The notes: a model not told the origin generated them from the letters alone. DNA of 64,000 nucleotides from Hydractinia symbiolongicarpus (GCF_029227915.1 NC_079881.1:31721501-31785500), one strand, 5' to 3'; shown: positions 1-13,400, counted from the stretch's first letter. Numbers and translations are program-made.

Positions 1-492
1 CAGTCCATAATCATTTCAATTAAGTACCACAGTCAATTGTTTCACTGTTAAAAGCCATACAACCTAGTAGTACCGGAAAAATATTGCTAAATACATGTTG
101 GTACGAATATGTGACGCAACCGTTGTAACTAAAGTGGATTGATACCGTTAGAAAGTCAATGAAATGTAGTTTTTGAAACTGTCGCTATTTCTACAGCGCG
201 CGATAGCGGCTAGTATTGGTCCCACAGTAAAAAATGACTCATTTATCTAAATTCTTAAATGAAGCGCTACCACAGCGCCCAGTGTAATCGCTGAGTTCCG
301 GCAATGGTGTCAAATTAAAAAGAATGTTATTTCTTGGAGTCCACTTGTCTCACTTATAACATTTTTAACGTCACAGTCCATAATCAGTTCAATTAAGTAC
401 CACAGTCAATTGTTTCACTGTTAAAAGCCATACAACCTAGTAATACCGGAAAAATAGCACGAAGTACATGTTGGTACGAATATGTAGCTCAA

Positions 493-510
493 CCGTTGTA
501 ACTCAAACGG
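493..510. repeat. Example of conserved intra-monomer hairpin CCGTT/AACGG
   Basis: CCGTT at 493-497 and AACGG at 506-510 are exact reverse complements separated by the 8-base loop GTAACTCA. The same arrangement recurs at about monomer positions 120-137 in most B, C, E and F copies. In class A copies the right arm is replaced (GAAGTGG), so the stem is lost there. Whether it folds in DNA or RNA is not known. Only the symmetry is seen. Confidence 0.7.
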
Positions 511-636
511 ATTGATACTGTTAGAAAGACAATGAAAAGTAGTTTTTGAATCTGTCGCTATTTCTTCAGCGCGCGATAACGGCTAGGATTTTTCCCACAG
601 TAAAAAATGACTTATTGATCTAAATTTTTAAATGAA

Positions 637-651
637 GCGCTACCACAGCGC
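637..651. repeat. Example of conserved hairpin GCGCT-ACCAC-AGCGC
   Basis: A 5-bp stem (GCGCT at 637-641, AGCGC at 647-651) with loop ACCAC sits at monomer positions about 264-278. It is among the most conserved parts of the unit and appears with few changes in nearly every copy across the window. A common subtype changes the right flank to AGCGACAAG while keeping AGCG. The stem's own GCGC direct repeats mediated one deletion, near 17390. Confidence 0.8.
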
Positions 652-1113
652 CCAGTGTAATCGCTGAGATCCGGCAATCATGTCAAATTAAGAAGAATGT
701 TTTTTTCTTGGAGTCCAATTTTCTCATTTATCACATTTATTAGATCACAGTCCAAAGTTTGTTCAATTAAGTCCCACAGTCAATTGTTTCATTGCTAAAA
801 CCGATGCAACCTAGTAATATCAGAAAGATATTCCTAAATACAGGTTGGTACGAGTATGTGACCCAACCGTTGTAACTCAAACGGACTGACACCGTTAGGA
901 AGTCAATGAAATGTAGTTTTTGAAACTGTCAATATTTCTTCAGCGCGCGATAACGGCTAGGATTGGTCCCACAGTAAAAAATGACTTATTTATCTAAATT
1001 TTTAAATGAAACGCTACCACAGCGCCCAGTGTAATCGCTGAGTTCCGGCAATCCCGTTAAAATAAGAAGAATGTTATTTCTTGGAGTCCAATTGTCTCAT
1101 TTATCACATTTAT

Positions 1114-2160
1114 ATCAATTTTTGCACCAATTTTGCAACACAAAATACAAATTCTAAACAATACTAAAATCTCTTATTTTGGTCCTTCGCATACCGACGG
1201 TCTCCCACAAAAGTTTAATCAAAATGTAAAAAATGAGAGGTAACGACAAAATCAAAGTTTGCAAAATTTAACTATTTCAGTACATATATCTACTGCATAT
1301 GCCCTCTAAAACAATATTTTAATCCAAAATGCCAAAGAAAAACAGTTTGCAACAAAAATCAGTTATTTCGATAATATTGCATACACTCTTTCCTCACAAA
1401 AGCTTCACAAACTGTAAAAAAAAGAATGGTTGTAGGGAGTGCTTCTGATTCAACAAAAAAAGTTTTTTTGACATATTGCATCTAGCCTTTACCCATTAAG
1501 TCTTACACAAAATTTCCAAAACTATATACGATTTAGAACACATCAAATTTAAATCGAGAAGGATCAGTCATTTCGACATATTGCACGGAGTCCTCCCCAG
1601 TAAGAATTTATACAAAATATAGAAAAACAAAGCTTGCAAGGTGTAAAATTGAATTCTTCTTCTGTGTATATATATATGGTCCTTCCTCGCAAAATTAACA
1701 TAAAATGTCAAAAAGGTTCAGATATAACATCTAACACAACAAAAATCAGTTCTATCAGTATATGTCATGCCATTGTCTTCCACCAAATGTTCCCCTTAAA
1801 GTTTCACAGACACAGTCTGTAAATTAAAAACAACTAAGATCAGGTATTTTGGTCTATTTCATACCATTCTGTTCCAAATAACTTATAAAATGTAAAAATT
1901 AAGTGGTAAAACAGAAATGTCAAAAAGAAGAAAAAAATAGCTTACAAAGAGTATAAAATTGAAATCAACAAAGTAGCTCTTTTGGTGTATTAAATATAAG
2001 CCATACGCACAAAAGTTTACACTAAATGTAAGAAAATGGTTGTGTTTAGTAATTCTAAATTAAGAAAAGTCAGTTCTTTTAGCATGCTGATTAAGGTTTT
2101 TGCCCACAATTTAAAACAAATTAAATTTACATTTTAAAAATAAGTAATTTTTATGATGCT
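1114..2160. repeat. Degenerate ~95-bp minisatellite inside the island
   Basis: About ten diverged units recur every 89-102 bp. The anchor is a CACAAAAGTTTACACAAAAT-like string followed by a GTAAAAA run, then AACAAAAATCAGTTATTTCG, ATATTGCAT and a CCTCTTCC-like tail. Approximate anchors are 1206, 1304, 1395, 1495, 1598, 1687, 1782, 1876, 2008 and 2105. Two units keep CACAAAAG exactly (1395 and 2008). Units are strongly diverged from one another, unlike the surrounding homogenised satellite. The 1876-2008 interval is long, so it may hold a partial extra unit. Confidence 0.6.
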
Positions 2161-2638
2161 GTCTGGCAAAAATAATATAATCAAAACTGAAAATAAAACA
2201 TGAAAAAACCTTACAGAACCTTGCTATGATTAATTTATAACACCATGCTCTTCTTCAAATGTTTTTTTAAAGATTTATTTTGAATGAAAGAGTAGAGAAT
2301 ACTCAAAAAGAACAGCCATCTTTTTCGTAAACACAATTTCCGTTTTATGCTAGGAACTTCATTTAACAGTCCGTATGCTTTGTGAATATCTAATACCGTT
2401 TCATATGTAGCCATACCTATATATATATGCTAACATAGAGTTTTTTGGCATAAGGGTCTATATATTTATATCGTTATTAGCAGCGGGTTATATATTTACA
2501 CCTTATGTGCGATTTCTATGAAGTACATCCCTAATCTTTTAGTTAAATTTTAGCGTACAGCCACGTCATAAGAAAGTGACCCGTGATTTCCGTGTCGTGG
2601 ACTCACACTTTACTCACGCAAGGGAATTAATATATAAG
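2161..2638. other. Unique AT-rich sequence, nothing recognised
   Basis: This part of the island lacks both repeat types. It includes short TA runs (TATATATATA near 2420) and a slightly more GC-rich stretch near 2570-2620 with CCGTGATTTCCGTGTCGTGG. I find no long frame, tRNA-like fold, terminal repeat or transposon end that I can support. It ends at GATTAAGTCCC, where the satellite resumes in class A phase. Confidence 0.5.
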
Positions 2639-5600
2639 ATTAAGTCCCACATTCAATCGTTTCACTGTTAAAAGCCATGCAACCTAGTAGTACCGGAAAA
2701 ATATCGCTAAATACATGTTGCTACGAATATGTGACGCAACCATTGTAACTGAAGTAGATTGATACCGTTAGAAAGTCAATGAAGTGTAGTTTTTGAAACT
2801 GTCGCTATTTCTTCAGCGCGCGATAGCGGCTAGGATTGGTCCCACAGTAAAGAATGACTTATTTATCTAAATTCTGAAATGAAGCGCTACCACAGCGCCC
2901 AGTGTAATCGCTGAGTTCCGGCAATCATGTCAAATTGAGAAGAATGTTTTTTTCTTGGAGTCCAATTTTCTCATTTATCACATTTATTAGATCACAGTCC
3001 AAAGTTTGTTCAATTAAGTCCCACAGTCAATTGTTTCATTGCTAAAACCGATGCAACCTAGTAATATCAGAAAGATATTCCTAAATACAGGTTGGTACGA
3101 GTATGTGACCCAACCGTTGTAACTCAAACGGACTGACACCGTTAGGAAGTCAATGAAATGTAGTTTTTGAAACTGTCAATATTTCTTCAGCGCGCGATAA
3201 CGGCTAGGATTGGTCCCACAGTAAAAAATGACTTATTTATCTAAATTTTTAAATGAAACGCTACCACAGCGCCCAGTGTTATCGCTGAGTTCCGGCAATC
3301 CCGTTAAAATAAGAAGAATGTTATTTCTTGGATTCCACTTGTCTCATTTATCACATTTATCAGGTCACAGTCCAAAGTTAGTTTAATTAAGTGCCACAGT
3401 CAATTGTTTTAGTGTTAAAAGCGATGCAACCTAGTAATATTGGAACAATATTGCTAAACACATGTTGGTATGAATAGGTGACCCAACCGTTGTAACTCAA
3501 AAGGACTGACACCGTTAAAAAGTCAATGAAATGTAGTTTTTGAGAATGTTGCTATTTCTTCAGCGCGCGATAACGGCTAGGATTGGTCCCGCACTAAAAA
3601 ATGACTTTTTTATTCTTATTTTTATTTGATGCGCTACCACAGCGCCCAGTTAAATCGCTGAGCTTCGGCTATCATGTCAAATTAGGAAGAATGTTATTTC
3701 TTGGAGTCCAATTGTCTCATTTTAACATTTATAAGGTCACAGACCATAATCATTTTAATTAAGTCCGGAAAAATAGCACGAAATACATGTTGGTACGAAT
3801 ATGTAGCTCAACCGTTGTAACTCAAACGGATTGATACTGTTAGAAAGACATTGAAATGTAGTTTTTGAATCTGTCGCTATTTTTTCAGCGCGAGATAACG
3901 GCTAGGATTTTTCCCACAGTAAAAATGACTTATTGATCTAAATTTTTAAATGAAGCGCTACCACAGCGCCCAGTGTAATCGCTGAGATCCGGCAATCATG
4001 TCAAATTGAGAAGAATGTTTTTTTCTTGGAGTCCAATTTTCTCATTTATCAAATTTTTTAGGTCACAGTCCAAAGTTTGTTCAATTAAGTCCCACAGTCA
4101 ATCTTTTCATTGTTAAAAGCGATGCAACCAAGTAATATAAAAAAATATCGCTAAATACATGTTGGTACGAATATGTGACACAACCGTTGTAACTCAAACG
4201 GACTGACACCGTTAGAAAGTCAATGAAATGTAGTTTTTGAAACTGTGGCTGTTTCTTCAGCGCGCGATTACGGCTAGGATTGGTCCCGCAGTAAAAAATG
4301 ACTTTTTTATCTTAATTTTTATTTGAAGCGCTACCACAGCGCCCAGTGCAATCGCTGAATTTCGGCAATCATTTCAAATTAAGAAGAATGCTATTTCTTG
4401 GAGTCCACTTTTCTCACTTATAACATTTATAAGGTCAAAGTCCAAAATCAGTTCAATTTAGTACCACAGTCAATCGTTTCACTGTTAAAAGCGATGCAAC
4501 CTAGTAATATCAAAAAAATATCGCTAAATACATGTTGGTACAAATATGTGACCCAACTGTTGTAACTCAAACGGACTGACACCGTTAGGAAGTCAATGAA
4601 ATGTAGTTTTTGAAACTGTCAATATTTCTTCAGCGCGCGATAACGGCTAGGGTTGGTCCCACAGTAAAAAAATGACTTTTTTATTATCTTAATTATTAAA
4701 TGAAGCGGTACCACAGCGCCCAGTGTAATCGCTGAGTTTCGGCAATCATGTCAAATTAAGAAGAATGTTATTTCTTGGAGTCCAATTTTCTCAGTTATCA
4801 CATTTATCAGGTCACAGTCCAAAGTTAGTTTAATTAAGTGCCACAGTCAATCGTTTTATTGTTAAAAGCGATGCAACCTAGTAATATCAGAACAATATTG
4901 CTAAACACATGTTGGTATGAATAGGTGACCCAACCGTTGTAACTCAAAAGGACTGACACTGTTAAAAAGTCAATGAACTGTAGTTTTTGAAAATGTCGCT
5001 ATTTCTCCAGCGCGCGATAACGGCTAGGATTGGTCCCGCAGTAAAAAATGACTTTTTTTATCCTAATTTTTAATTGAAGCGCTACCACAGCGCCCAGTGT
5101 AATCGCTGAGCTTCGGCTATCATGTCAAATTAGGAAGAATGTTATTTCTTGGAGTCCAATTGTCTCATTTTAACATTTATAAGGTCACAGACCGTAATCA
5201 TTTTAATTAAGTCCCACATTCAATTGTTTCACTGTTAAAGGCCGTACAGCCTAGTAGTACCGGAAAAATGTCGCTAAATACATGTTGGTACGAATATGTG
5301 ACGCAACCGTTGTAAGTGAAGTGGATTGATACCGTTAGAAAGTCAATAAAATGTAGTTTTTGAAACTGTCGCTATTTCTTCAGCGTGCGATAGCGGCTAG
5401 GATTGGTCCCACAGTAAAGAATGACTCATTTATCTAAATTCTTAAATGAAGCGCTACCACAGCGCCCAGTGTAATCGCTGAGTTCCGGCAATCATGTCAA
5501 ATTAAAAAGAATGTTATTTCTTGGAGTCCACTTGTCTCCCTTATAACATTTTTATGGTCACAGTCCATAATCAGTTCAATTAAGTACCACAGTCAATTGT

Positions 5601-7429
5601 TTCACTGTTAAAAGCCATACAACCTAGTAATATCGGAAAAATAGCACGAAATACATGTTCGTACGAATATGTGACACAACCGTTGCAACTCAAACGGACT
5701 GACACCGTTAGAAAGTCAATGAAATGTAATTTTTGAAACTGTGGCTATTTCTTCAGCGCGCGATAACGGCTAGGATTGGTCCCGCAGTAAAAAATGACTT
5801 TTTTATCTAAATTTTTAATTTAAGCGCTACCACAGTGCCCATTGTAATCGCTGAGTTTCGGCAATCATTTCAAATTAAGAAGAATGCTATTTCTTGGAGT
5901 CCACTTGTCTCACTTATAACATTTATAAGGTCAAAGTCAAAAATCAGTTCAATTTAGTACCACAGTCAATCGTTTCACTGTTAAAAGCGATGCAACCTAG
6001 TATTAGCAAAAAAATATCGCTAAATACATGTTGGTACAAATATGTGACCCAACCGTTGTAACTCAAACGGAATGACACCGTTAGAAAGTCAATGAAATGT
6101 AGTTTTTGAAACTGTCAATATTTCTTCAGCGCGCGATAACGGCTAGAATTGGTCCCACAGTAAAGAATGACTTATTTACCTAAATTTTTAAATGAAGCGC
6201 CACCACAGCGCCCATTGTAATCGCTGAGTTCCAGCAATCCCGTCGAAATAAGAAGAATGCTATTTCTTGGATTCCACTTGTCCCACTTATAACATTTATA
6301 AGGTCAAAGTCCAAAAACAGTTTAATTTAGTACCACAGTCAATCGTTTCACTGTTAAAAGCGATGCAACCTAGTAATATCAAAAAAATATCGCTAAATAC
6401 ATGTTGGTACAAATATGTGACCCAACTGTTGTAACTCAAACGGACTGACACCGTTAGGAAGTCAATGAAATGTAGTTTTTGAAACTGTCAATATTTCTTC
6501 AGCGCGCGATAACGGCTAGGGTTGGTCCCACAGTAAAAACATGACTTTTTTATTATCTTAATTATTAAATGAAGCGGTACCACAGCGCCCAGTGTAATCG
6601 CTGAGTTTCGGCAATCATGTCAAATTAAAAAGAATGTTATTTCTTGAAGTCCAATTGTCTCATTTATCACATTTATCAGGTCACAGTCCAAAGTTAGTTT
6701 AATTAAGTGCCACAGTCAATCGTTTTATTGTTAAAAGCGATGCAACCTAGTAATATCAGAACAATATTGCTAAACACATGTTGGTATGAATAGGTGACCC
6801 AACCGTTGTAACTCAAAAGGACTGACACTGTTAAAAAGTCAATGAAATGTAGTTTTTGAAAATGTCACTATTTCTTCAGCGCGCGATAACGGCTAGGATT
6901 GGTCCCGCAGTAAAAAATGACTTTTTTTATCCTAATTTTTCATTGAAGCGCTACCACAGCGCCCAGTGTAATCGCTGAGCTTCGGCTATCATGTCAAATT
7001 AGGAAGAATGTTATTTCTTGGAGTCCAATTGTCTCATTTTAACATTTATAAGGTCACAGACCGTAATCATTTTAATTAAGTCCCACATTCAACCGTTTCA
7101 CTGTTAAAGGCCGTACAGCCTAGTAGTACCGGAAAAATGTCGCTAAATACATGTTGGTACGAATATGTGACGCAACCGTTGTAACTCAAACGGAATGACA
7201 CCGTTAGAAAGTCAATGAAATGTAGTTTTTGAAACTGTCAATATTTCTTCAGCGCGCGATAACGGCTAGAATTGGTCCCACAGTAAAGAATGACTTATTT
7301 ACCTAAATTTTTAAATGAAGCGCCACCACAGCGCCCATTGTAATCGCTGAGTTCCGGAAATCCCGTCAAAATAAGAAGAATCTTATTTCTTGGAGTTCAA
7401 TTGTCTCATTTATCACATTTCTCAGGTCA
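2639..7429 (+). repeat. Satellite block, mixed classes (C, D', E, A, B)
   Basis: Monomer starts (class): 2639 (partial A), 2995 (C/F), 3368 (D'), 3740 (A/B, shortened), 4066 (C), 4438 (E), 4815 (D'), 5188 (A), 5561 (B mosaic), 5934 (E), 6307 (E), 6684 (D'), 7057 (A/E mosaic). Spacing is 372-374 bp except for the 326-bp copy at 3740. The E-D'-A run beginning at 6307 recurs at 9295 (offset 2988 bp, eight monomers) with shared private bases, such as GGCCGTACAGCC in the class A copies. Confidence 0.95.
3740..4065 (+). repeat. Shortened monomer (326 bp) with 47-bp deletion
   Basis: The copy reads TTAATTAAGTC and passes straight to CGGAAAAATAGCACG near 3766. The stretch from CCACATTC through AGTAGTAC is missing. 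The left side is class A and the right side class B, so the event joined two classes. The length deficit (47 bp) matches the missing stretch exactly. Confidence 0.85.
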
Positions 7430-10400
7430 CAGTCCAAAGTTAGTTTAATTAAGTCCCACAGTCAATCGTTTCATTGTTAAAAGCGATGCAACCTAGTAAT
7501 ATCAGAAAAATATTGCTAAACACATGTTGGTATGAATAGGTGACCCAACCGTTGTAACTCAAAAGGTCTGACACCGTTAAAAGGTCAATGAAATGTAGTT
7601 TTTGAAACTGTCGCTATTTCTTCAGCGCGCAATAATGGCTAAGATTGGTCCCGCAGTAAAAAATGACTTTTTTATCCTAATTTTTAATTGAAGCGCTACC
7701 ACAGCGCCCAGTGTAATCGCTGAGTTTCCGCAATCATTTCAAATTAAGAAGAATGCTATTTCTTGGATTCCACTTGTCTCACTTATAACATTTATAAGGT
7801 CAAAGTCCAAAATCAGTTCAATTTAGTACCACAGTCAATCGTTTCACTGTTAAAAGCGATGCAACCTAGTAATATCAAAAAAATATCGCTAAATACATGT
7901 TGGTACAAATATGTGACCCAACTGTTGTAACTCAAACGGACTGACACCGTTAGGAAGTCAATGAAATGTAGTTTTTAAAACTGTCAATATTTCTTCAGCG
8001 CGCGATAACGGCTAGGATTGGTCCCACAGTAAAGAATGACTTATTTACCTAAATCTTTAAATGAAGCGCTACCACAGCGCCCAGTGTAATCGCTGAGTTC
8101 CGGCAATCCCGTAAAAATAAGAAGAATGTTATTTCTTGGAGTCCAATTGTCTCATTTATCACATTTATCAGGTCACAGTCCAAAGTTAGTTCAATTAAGT
8201 CCGACAGTCATTCGCTTCATTGTTAAAAGCGATGCAACCTAGTAATATCAAAAAAAATATCCTAAATACATGTTGGTACGAATATGTGACACAACCGTTG
8301 TAACTCAAACGGATTCACACCGTTAGAAAGTCAATGAAATGTAATTTTTGAAACTGTGGCTATTTCTTCAGCGCGCGATAACGGCTAGGATTGGTCCCGC
8401 AGTAAAAAGTGACTTTTTTATCTAAATTTTTAATTTAAGCGCTACAACAGTGCCCAGTGTAATCGCTGAGTTTCGGCAATCATTTCAAACTGAGAAGAAT
8501 GCTATTTCTTGGAGTCCACTTGTCTCACTTATAACATTTATAAGGTCAAAGTCCAAAATCAGTTCAATTTAGTACCACAGTCAATCGTTTCACTGTTAAA
8601 AGCGATGCAACCTAGTATTATCAAAAAAATATTGCTAAACACATGTTGGTATGAATAGGTGACCCAACCGTTGTAACTCAAAAGGACTGACACCGTTAAA
8701 AGGTCAATGAAATGTAGTTTTTGAAACTGTCGCTATTTCTTCAGCGCGCAATAACGGCTAGGATTGGTCCCGCAGTAAAAAATGACTTTTTTATCCTAAT
8801 TTTTAATTGAAGCGCTACCACAGCGCCCAGTGTAATCGCTGAGTTCCGGCAATCCCGTCAAAAGAAGAAGAATGTTATTTCTTGGAGTCCAATTGTCTCA
8901 TTTATCACATTTATCAGGTCACAATCCAAAGTTAGTTCAATTTAGTACCACAGTCAATCGTTTCACTGTTAAAAGCGATGCAACCTAGTATTAGCAAAAA
9001 AATATCGCTAAATACATGTTGGTACAAATATGTGACCCAACCGTTGTAACTCAAACGGAATGACACCGTTAGAAAGTCAATGAAATGTAGTTTTTGAAAC
9101 TGTCAATATTTCTTCAGCGCGCGATAACGGCTAGAATTGGTCCCACAGTAAAGAATGACTTATTTACCTAAATTTTTAAATGAAGCGCCACCACAGCGCC
9201 CATTGTAATCGCTGAGTTCCAGCAATCCCGTCGAAATAAGAAGAATGCTATTTCTTGGATTCCACTTGTCCCACTTATAACATTTATAAGGTCAAAGTCC
9301 AAAAACAGTTTAATTTAGTACCACAGTCAATCGTTTCACTGTTAAAAGCGATGCAACCTAGTAATATCAAAAAAATATCGCTAAATACATGTTGGTACAA
9401 ATATGTGACCCAACTGTTGTAACTCAAACGGACTGACACCGTTAGGAAGTCAATGAAATGTAGTTTTTGAAACTGTCAATATTTCTTCAGCGCGCGATAA
9501 CGGCTAGGGTTGGTCCCAAAGTAAAAAAATGACTTTTTTATTATCTTAATTATTAAATGAAGCGGTACCACAGCGCCCAGTGTAATCGCTGAGTTTCGGC
9601 AATCATGTCAAATTAAAAAGAATGTTATTTCTTGAAGTCCAATTGTCTCATTTATCACATTTATCAGGTCACAGTCCAAAGTTAGTTTAATTAAGTGCCA
9701 CAGTCAATCGTTTTATTGTTAAAAGCGATGCAACCTAGTAATATCAGAACAATATTGCTAAACACATGTTGGTATGAATAGGTGACCCAACCGTTGTAAC
9801 TCAAAAGGACTGACACTGTTAAAAAGTCAATGAAATGTAGTTTTTGAAAATGTCGCTATTTCTTCAGCGCGCGATAACGGCTAGGTTTGGTCCCGCAGTA
9901 AAAAATGACTTTTTTTATCCTAATTTTTCATTGAAGCGCTACCACAGCGCCCAGTGTAATCGCTGAGCTTCGGCTATCATGTCAAATTAGGAAGAATGTT
10001 ATTTCTTGGAGTCCAATTGTCTCATTTTAACATTTATAAGGTCACAGACCGTAATCATTTTAATTAAGTCCCACATTCAATCGTTTCACTGTTAAAGGCC
10101 GTACAGCCTAGTAGTACCGGAAAAATGTCGCTAAATACATGTTGGTACGAATATGTGACGCAACCGTTGTAACTCAAACGGAATGACACCGTTAGAAAGT
10201 CAATGAAATGTAGTTTTTGAAACTGTCAATACTTCTTCAGCGCGCGATAACGGCTAGAATTGGTCCCACAGTAAAGAATGACTTATTTACCTAAATTTTT
10301 AAATGAAGCGCCACCACAGCGCCCATTGTAATCGCTGAATTCCGGCAATCCCGTCAAAATAAGAAGAATGTTATTTCTTGGAGTTCAATTGTCTCATTTA

Positions 10401-13400
10401 TCACATTCTTCAGGTCACAGTCCAAAGTTAGTTTAATTAAGTGCCACAGTCAATCGTTTTATTGTTAAAAGCGATGCAACCTAGTAATATCAGAACAATA
10501 TTGCTAAACACATGTTGGTATGAATAGGTGACCCAACCGTTGTAACTCAAAAGGACTGACACTGTTAAAAAGTCAATGAAATGTAGTTTTTGAAAATGTC
10601 GCTATTTCTTCAGCGCGCAATAACGGCTAGGATTGGTCCCGCAGTAAAAAATGACTTTTTTTATCCTAATTTTTCATTGAAGCGCTACCACAGCGCCCAG
10701 TGTAATCGCTGAGCTTCGGCTATCATGTCAAATTAGGAAGAATGTTATTTCGGAGTCCAATTGTCTCATTTTAACATTTATAAGGTCACAGACCGTAATC
10801 ATTTTAATTAAGTCCCACATTCAATCGTTTCACTGTTAAAGGCCGTACAGCCTAGTAGTACCGGAAAAATGTCGCTAAATACATGTTGGTACGAATATGT
10901 GACGCAACCGTTGTAACTCAAACGGAATGACACCGTTAGAAAGTCAATGAAATGTAGTTTTTGAAACTGTCAATATTTCTTCAGCGCGCGATAACGGCTA
11001 GAATTGGTCCCACAGTAAAGAATGACTTATTTACCTAAATTTTTAAATAAAGCGCCACCACAGCGCCCATTGTAATCGCTGAATTCCGGCAATCCCGTCA
11101 AAATAAGAAGAATGTTATTTCTTGGAGTTCAATTGTCTCATTTATCACATTTCTCAGGTCACAGTCCAAAGTTAGTTTAATTAAGTCCCACAGTCAATCG
11201 TTTCATTGTTAAAAGCGATGCAACCTAGTAATATCAGAAAAATATTGCTAAACACATGTTGGTATGAATAGGTGACCCAACCGTTGTAACTCAAAAGGTC
11301 TGACACCGTTAAAAGGTCAATGAAATGTAGTTTTTGAAACTGTCGCTATTTCTTCAGCGCGCAATAATGGCTAAGATTGGTCCCGCAGTAAAAAATGACT
11401 TTTTTATCCTAATTTTTAATTGAAGCGCTACCACAGCGCCCAGTGTAATCGCTGAGTTTCCGCAATCATTTCAAATTAAGAAGAATGCTATTTCTTGGAT
11501 TCCACTTGTCTCACTTATAACATTTATAAGGTCAAAGTCCAAAATCAGTTCAATTTAGTACCACAGTCAATCGTTTCACTGTTAAAAGCGATGCAACCTA
11601 GTAATATCAAAAAAATATCGCTAAATACATGTTGGTACAAATATGTGACCCAACTGTTGTAACTCAAACGGACTGACACCGTTAGGAAGTCAATGAAATG
11701 TAGTTTTTAAAACTGTCAATATTTCTTCAGCGCGCGATAACGGCTAGGATTGGTCCCACAGTAAAGAATGACTTATTTACCTAAATCTTTAAATGAAGCG
11801 CTACCACAGCGCCCAGTGTAATCGCTGAGTTCCGGCAATCCCGTAAAAATAAGAAGAATGTTATTTCTTGGAGTCCAATTGTCTCATTTATCACATTTAT
11901 CAGGTCACAGTCCAAAGTTAGTTCAATTAAGTCCGACAGTCATTCGCTTCATTGTTAAAAGCGATGCAACCTAGTAATATCAAAAAAAATATCCTAAATA
12001 CATGTTGGTACGAATATGTGACACAACCGTTGTAACTCAAACGGATTCACACCGTTAGAAAGTCAATGAAATGTAATTTTTGAAACTGTGGCTATTTCTT
12101 CAGCGCGCGATAACGGCTAGGATTGGTCCCGCAGTAAAAAGTGACTTTTTTATCTAAATTTTTAATTTAAGCGCTACAACAGTGCCCAGTGTAATCGCTG
12201 AGTTTCGGCAATCATTTCAAATTGAGAAGAATGCTATTTCTTGGAGTCCACTTGTCTCACTTATAACATTTATAAGGTCAAAGTCCAAAATCAGTTCAAT
12301 TTAGTACCACAGTCAATCGTTTCACTGTTAAAAGCGATGCAACCTAGTATTATCAAAAAAATATTGCTAAACACATGTTGGTATGAATAGGTGACCCAAC
12401 CGTTGTAACTCAAAAGGACTGACACCGTTAAAAGGTCAATGAAATGTAGTTTTTGAAACTGTCGCTATTTCTTCAGCGCGCAATAACGGCTAGGATTGGT
12501 CCCGCAGTAAAAAATGACTTTTTTATCCTAATTTTTAATTGAAGCGCTACCACAGCGCCCAGTGTAATCGCTGAGTTCCGGCAATCCCGTCAAAAGAAGA
12601 AGAATGTTATTTCTTGGAGTCCAATTGTCTCATTTATCACATTTATCAGGTCACAATCCAAAGTTAGTTTAATTAAGTCCCACAGTCAATCGTTTCATTG
12701 TTAAAAGCGAAGCAACCTAGTAATATCAGAAAAATATTGCTAAACACATGTTGGTATGAATAAGTGACCCAACCGTTGTAACTCAAAAGGACTGACACTG
12801 TTAAAAAGTCAATGAAATGTAGTTTTTGAAAATGTCGCTATTTCTTCAGCGCGCGATAACGGCTAGGATTGGTCCCGCAGTAAAAAATGACTTTTTTTAT
12901 CCTAATTTTTCATTTAAGCGCTACCACAGTGCCCATTGTAATCGCTGAGTTTCGGCAATCATTTCAAATTAAGAAGAATGCTATTTCTTGGAGTCCACTT
13001 GTCTCACTTATAACATTTATAAGGTCAAAGTCAAAAATCAGTTCAATTTAGTACCACAGTCAATCGTTTCACTGTTAAAAGCGATGCAACCTAGTATTAG
13101 CAAAAAAATATCGCTAAATACATGTTGGTACAAATATGTGACCCAACCGTTGTAACTCAAACGGAATGACACCGTTAGAAAGTCAATGAAATGTAGTTTT
13201 TGAAACTGTCAATATTTCTTCAGCGCGCGATAACGGCTAGAATTGGTCCCACAGTAAAGAATGACTTATTTACCTAAATTTTTAAATGAAGCGCCACCAC
13301 AGCGCCCATTGTAATCGCTGAGTTCCGGCAATCCCGTCAAAATAAGAAGAATGTTATTTCTTGGAGTTCAATTGTCTCATTTATCACATTTCTCAGGTCA

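Larger units (their letters stand above)
1..1111 (+). repeat. Satellite array, left segment (3 monomers)
   Basis: Three head-to-tail monomers start at 1, 374 and 748, each about 373-374 bp. The first mixes B and A diagnostics (TACCACAG at the start, AGTAGTACCGG later). The second is class B. The third is a C/F mosaic with rare private bases: CCGATGCAACC instead of GCGATGCAACC, ATACAGGTTGG instead of ATACATGTTGG, and GAAACGCTACC instead of GAAGCGCTACC. The third monomer stops near position 363 of the unit, where unrelated AT-rich sequence begins. No gene is visible. Stops occur in all frames of the typical monomer. Confidence 0.95.
1112..2638. other. Non-satellite AT-rich island interrupting the array
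   Basis: The satellite match ends at about 1111 (TCACATTTAT, unit position ~363) and resumes at about 2639 (ATTAAGTCCCACATTC, unit position ~22, class A). About 30 bp of the unit are missing at the insertion point. The island has no similarity I can see to the 373-bp monomer. It contains a decayed ~95-bp tandem repeat (1114 to about 2160) and then about 480 bp of unique sequence. I see no clear target-site duplication, terminal inverted repeat, poly(A) tail or transposase-like frame. A 62-codon frame at 1634-1822 opens with TTG and is not supported as a gene. Confidence 0.85.

Noticed and set aside
1634-1822. 62-codon open frame in the island
   Set aside because: It begins with TTG, lies inside degenerate AT-rich repeat units, has a low-complexity composition and resembles no known protein. 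Chance frame.
1112-2638. Transposon insertion with target-site duplication
   Set aside because: The borders (TTTATATCAATTTTT on the left, ATATAAGATTAAG on the right) show no convincing duplication or terminal inverted repeat, and about 30 bp of the satellite unit are missing at the site.
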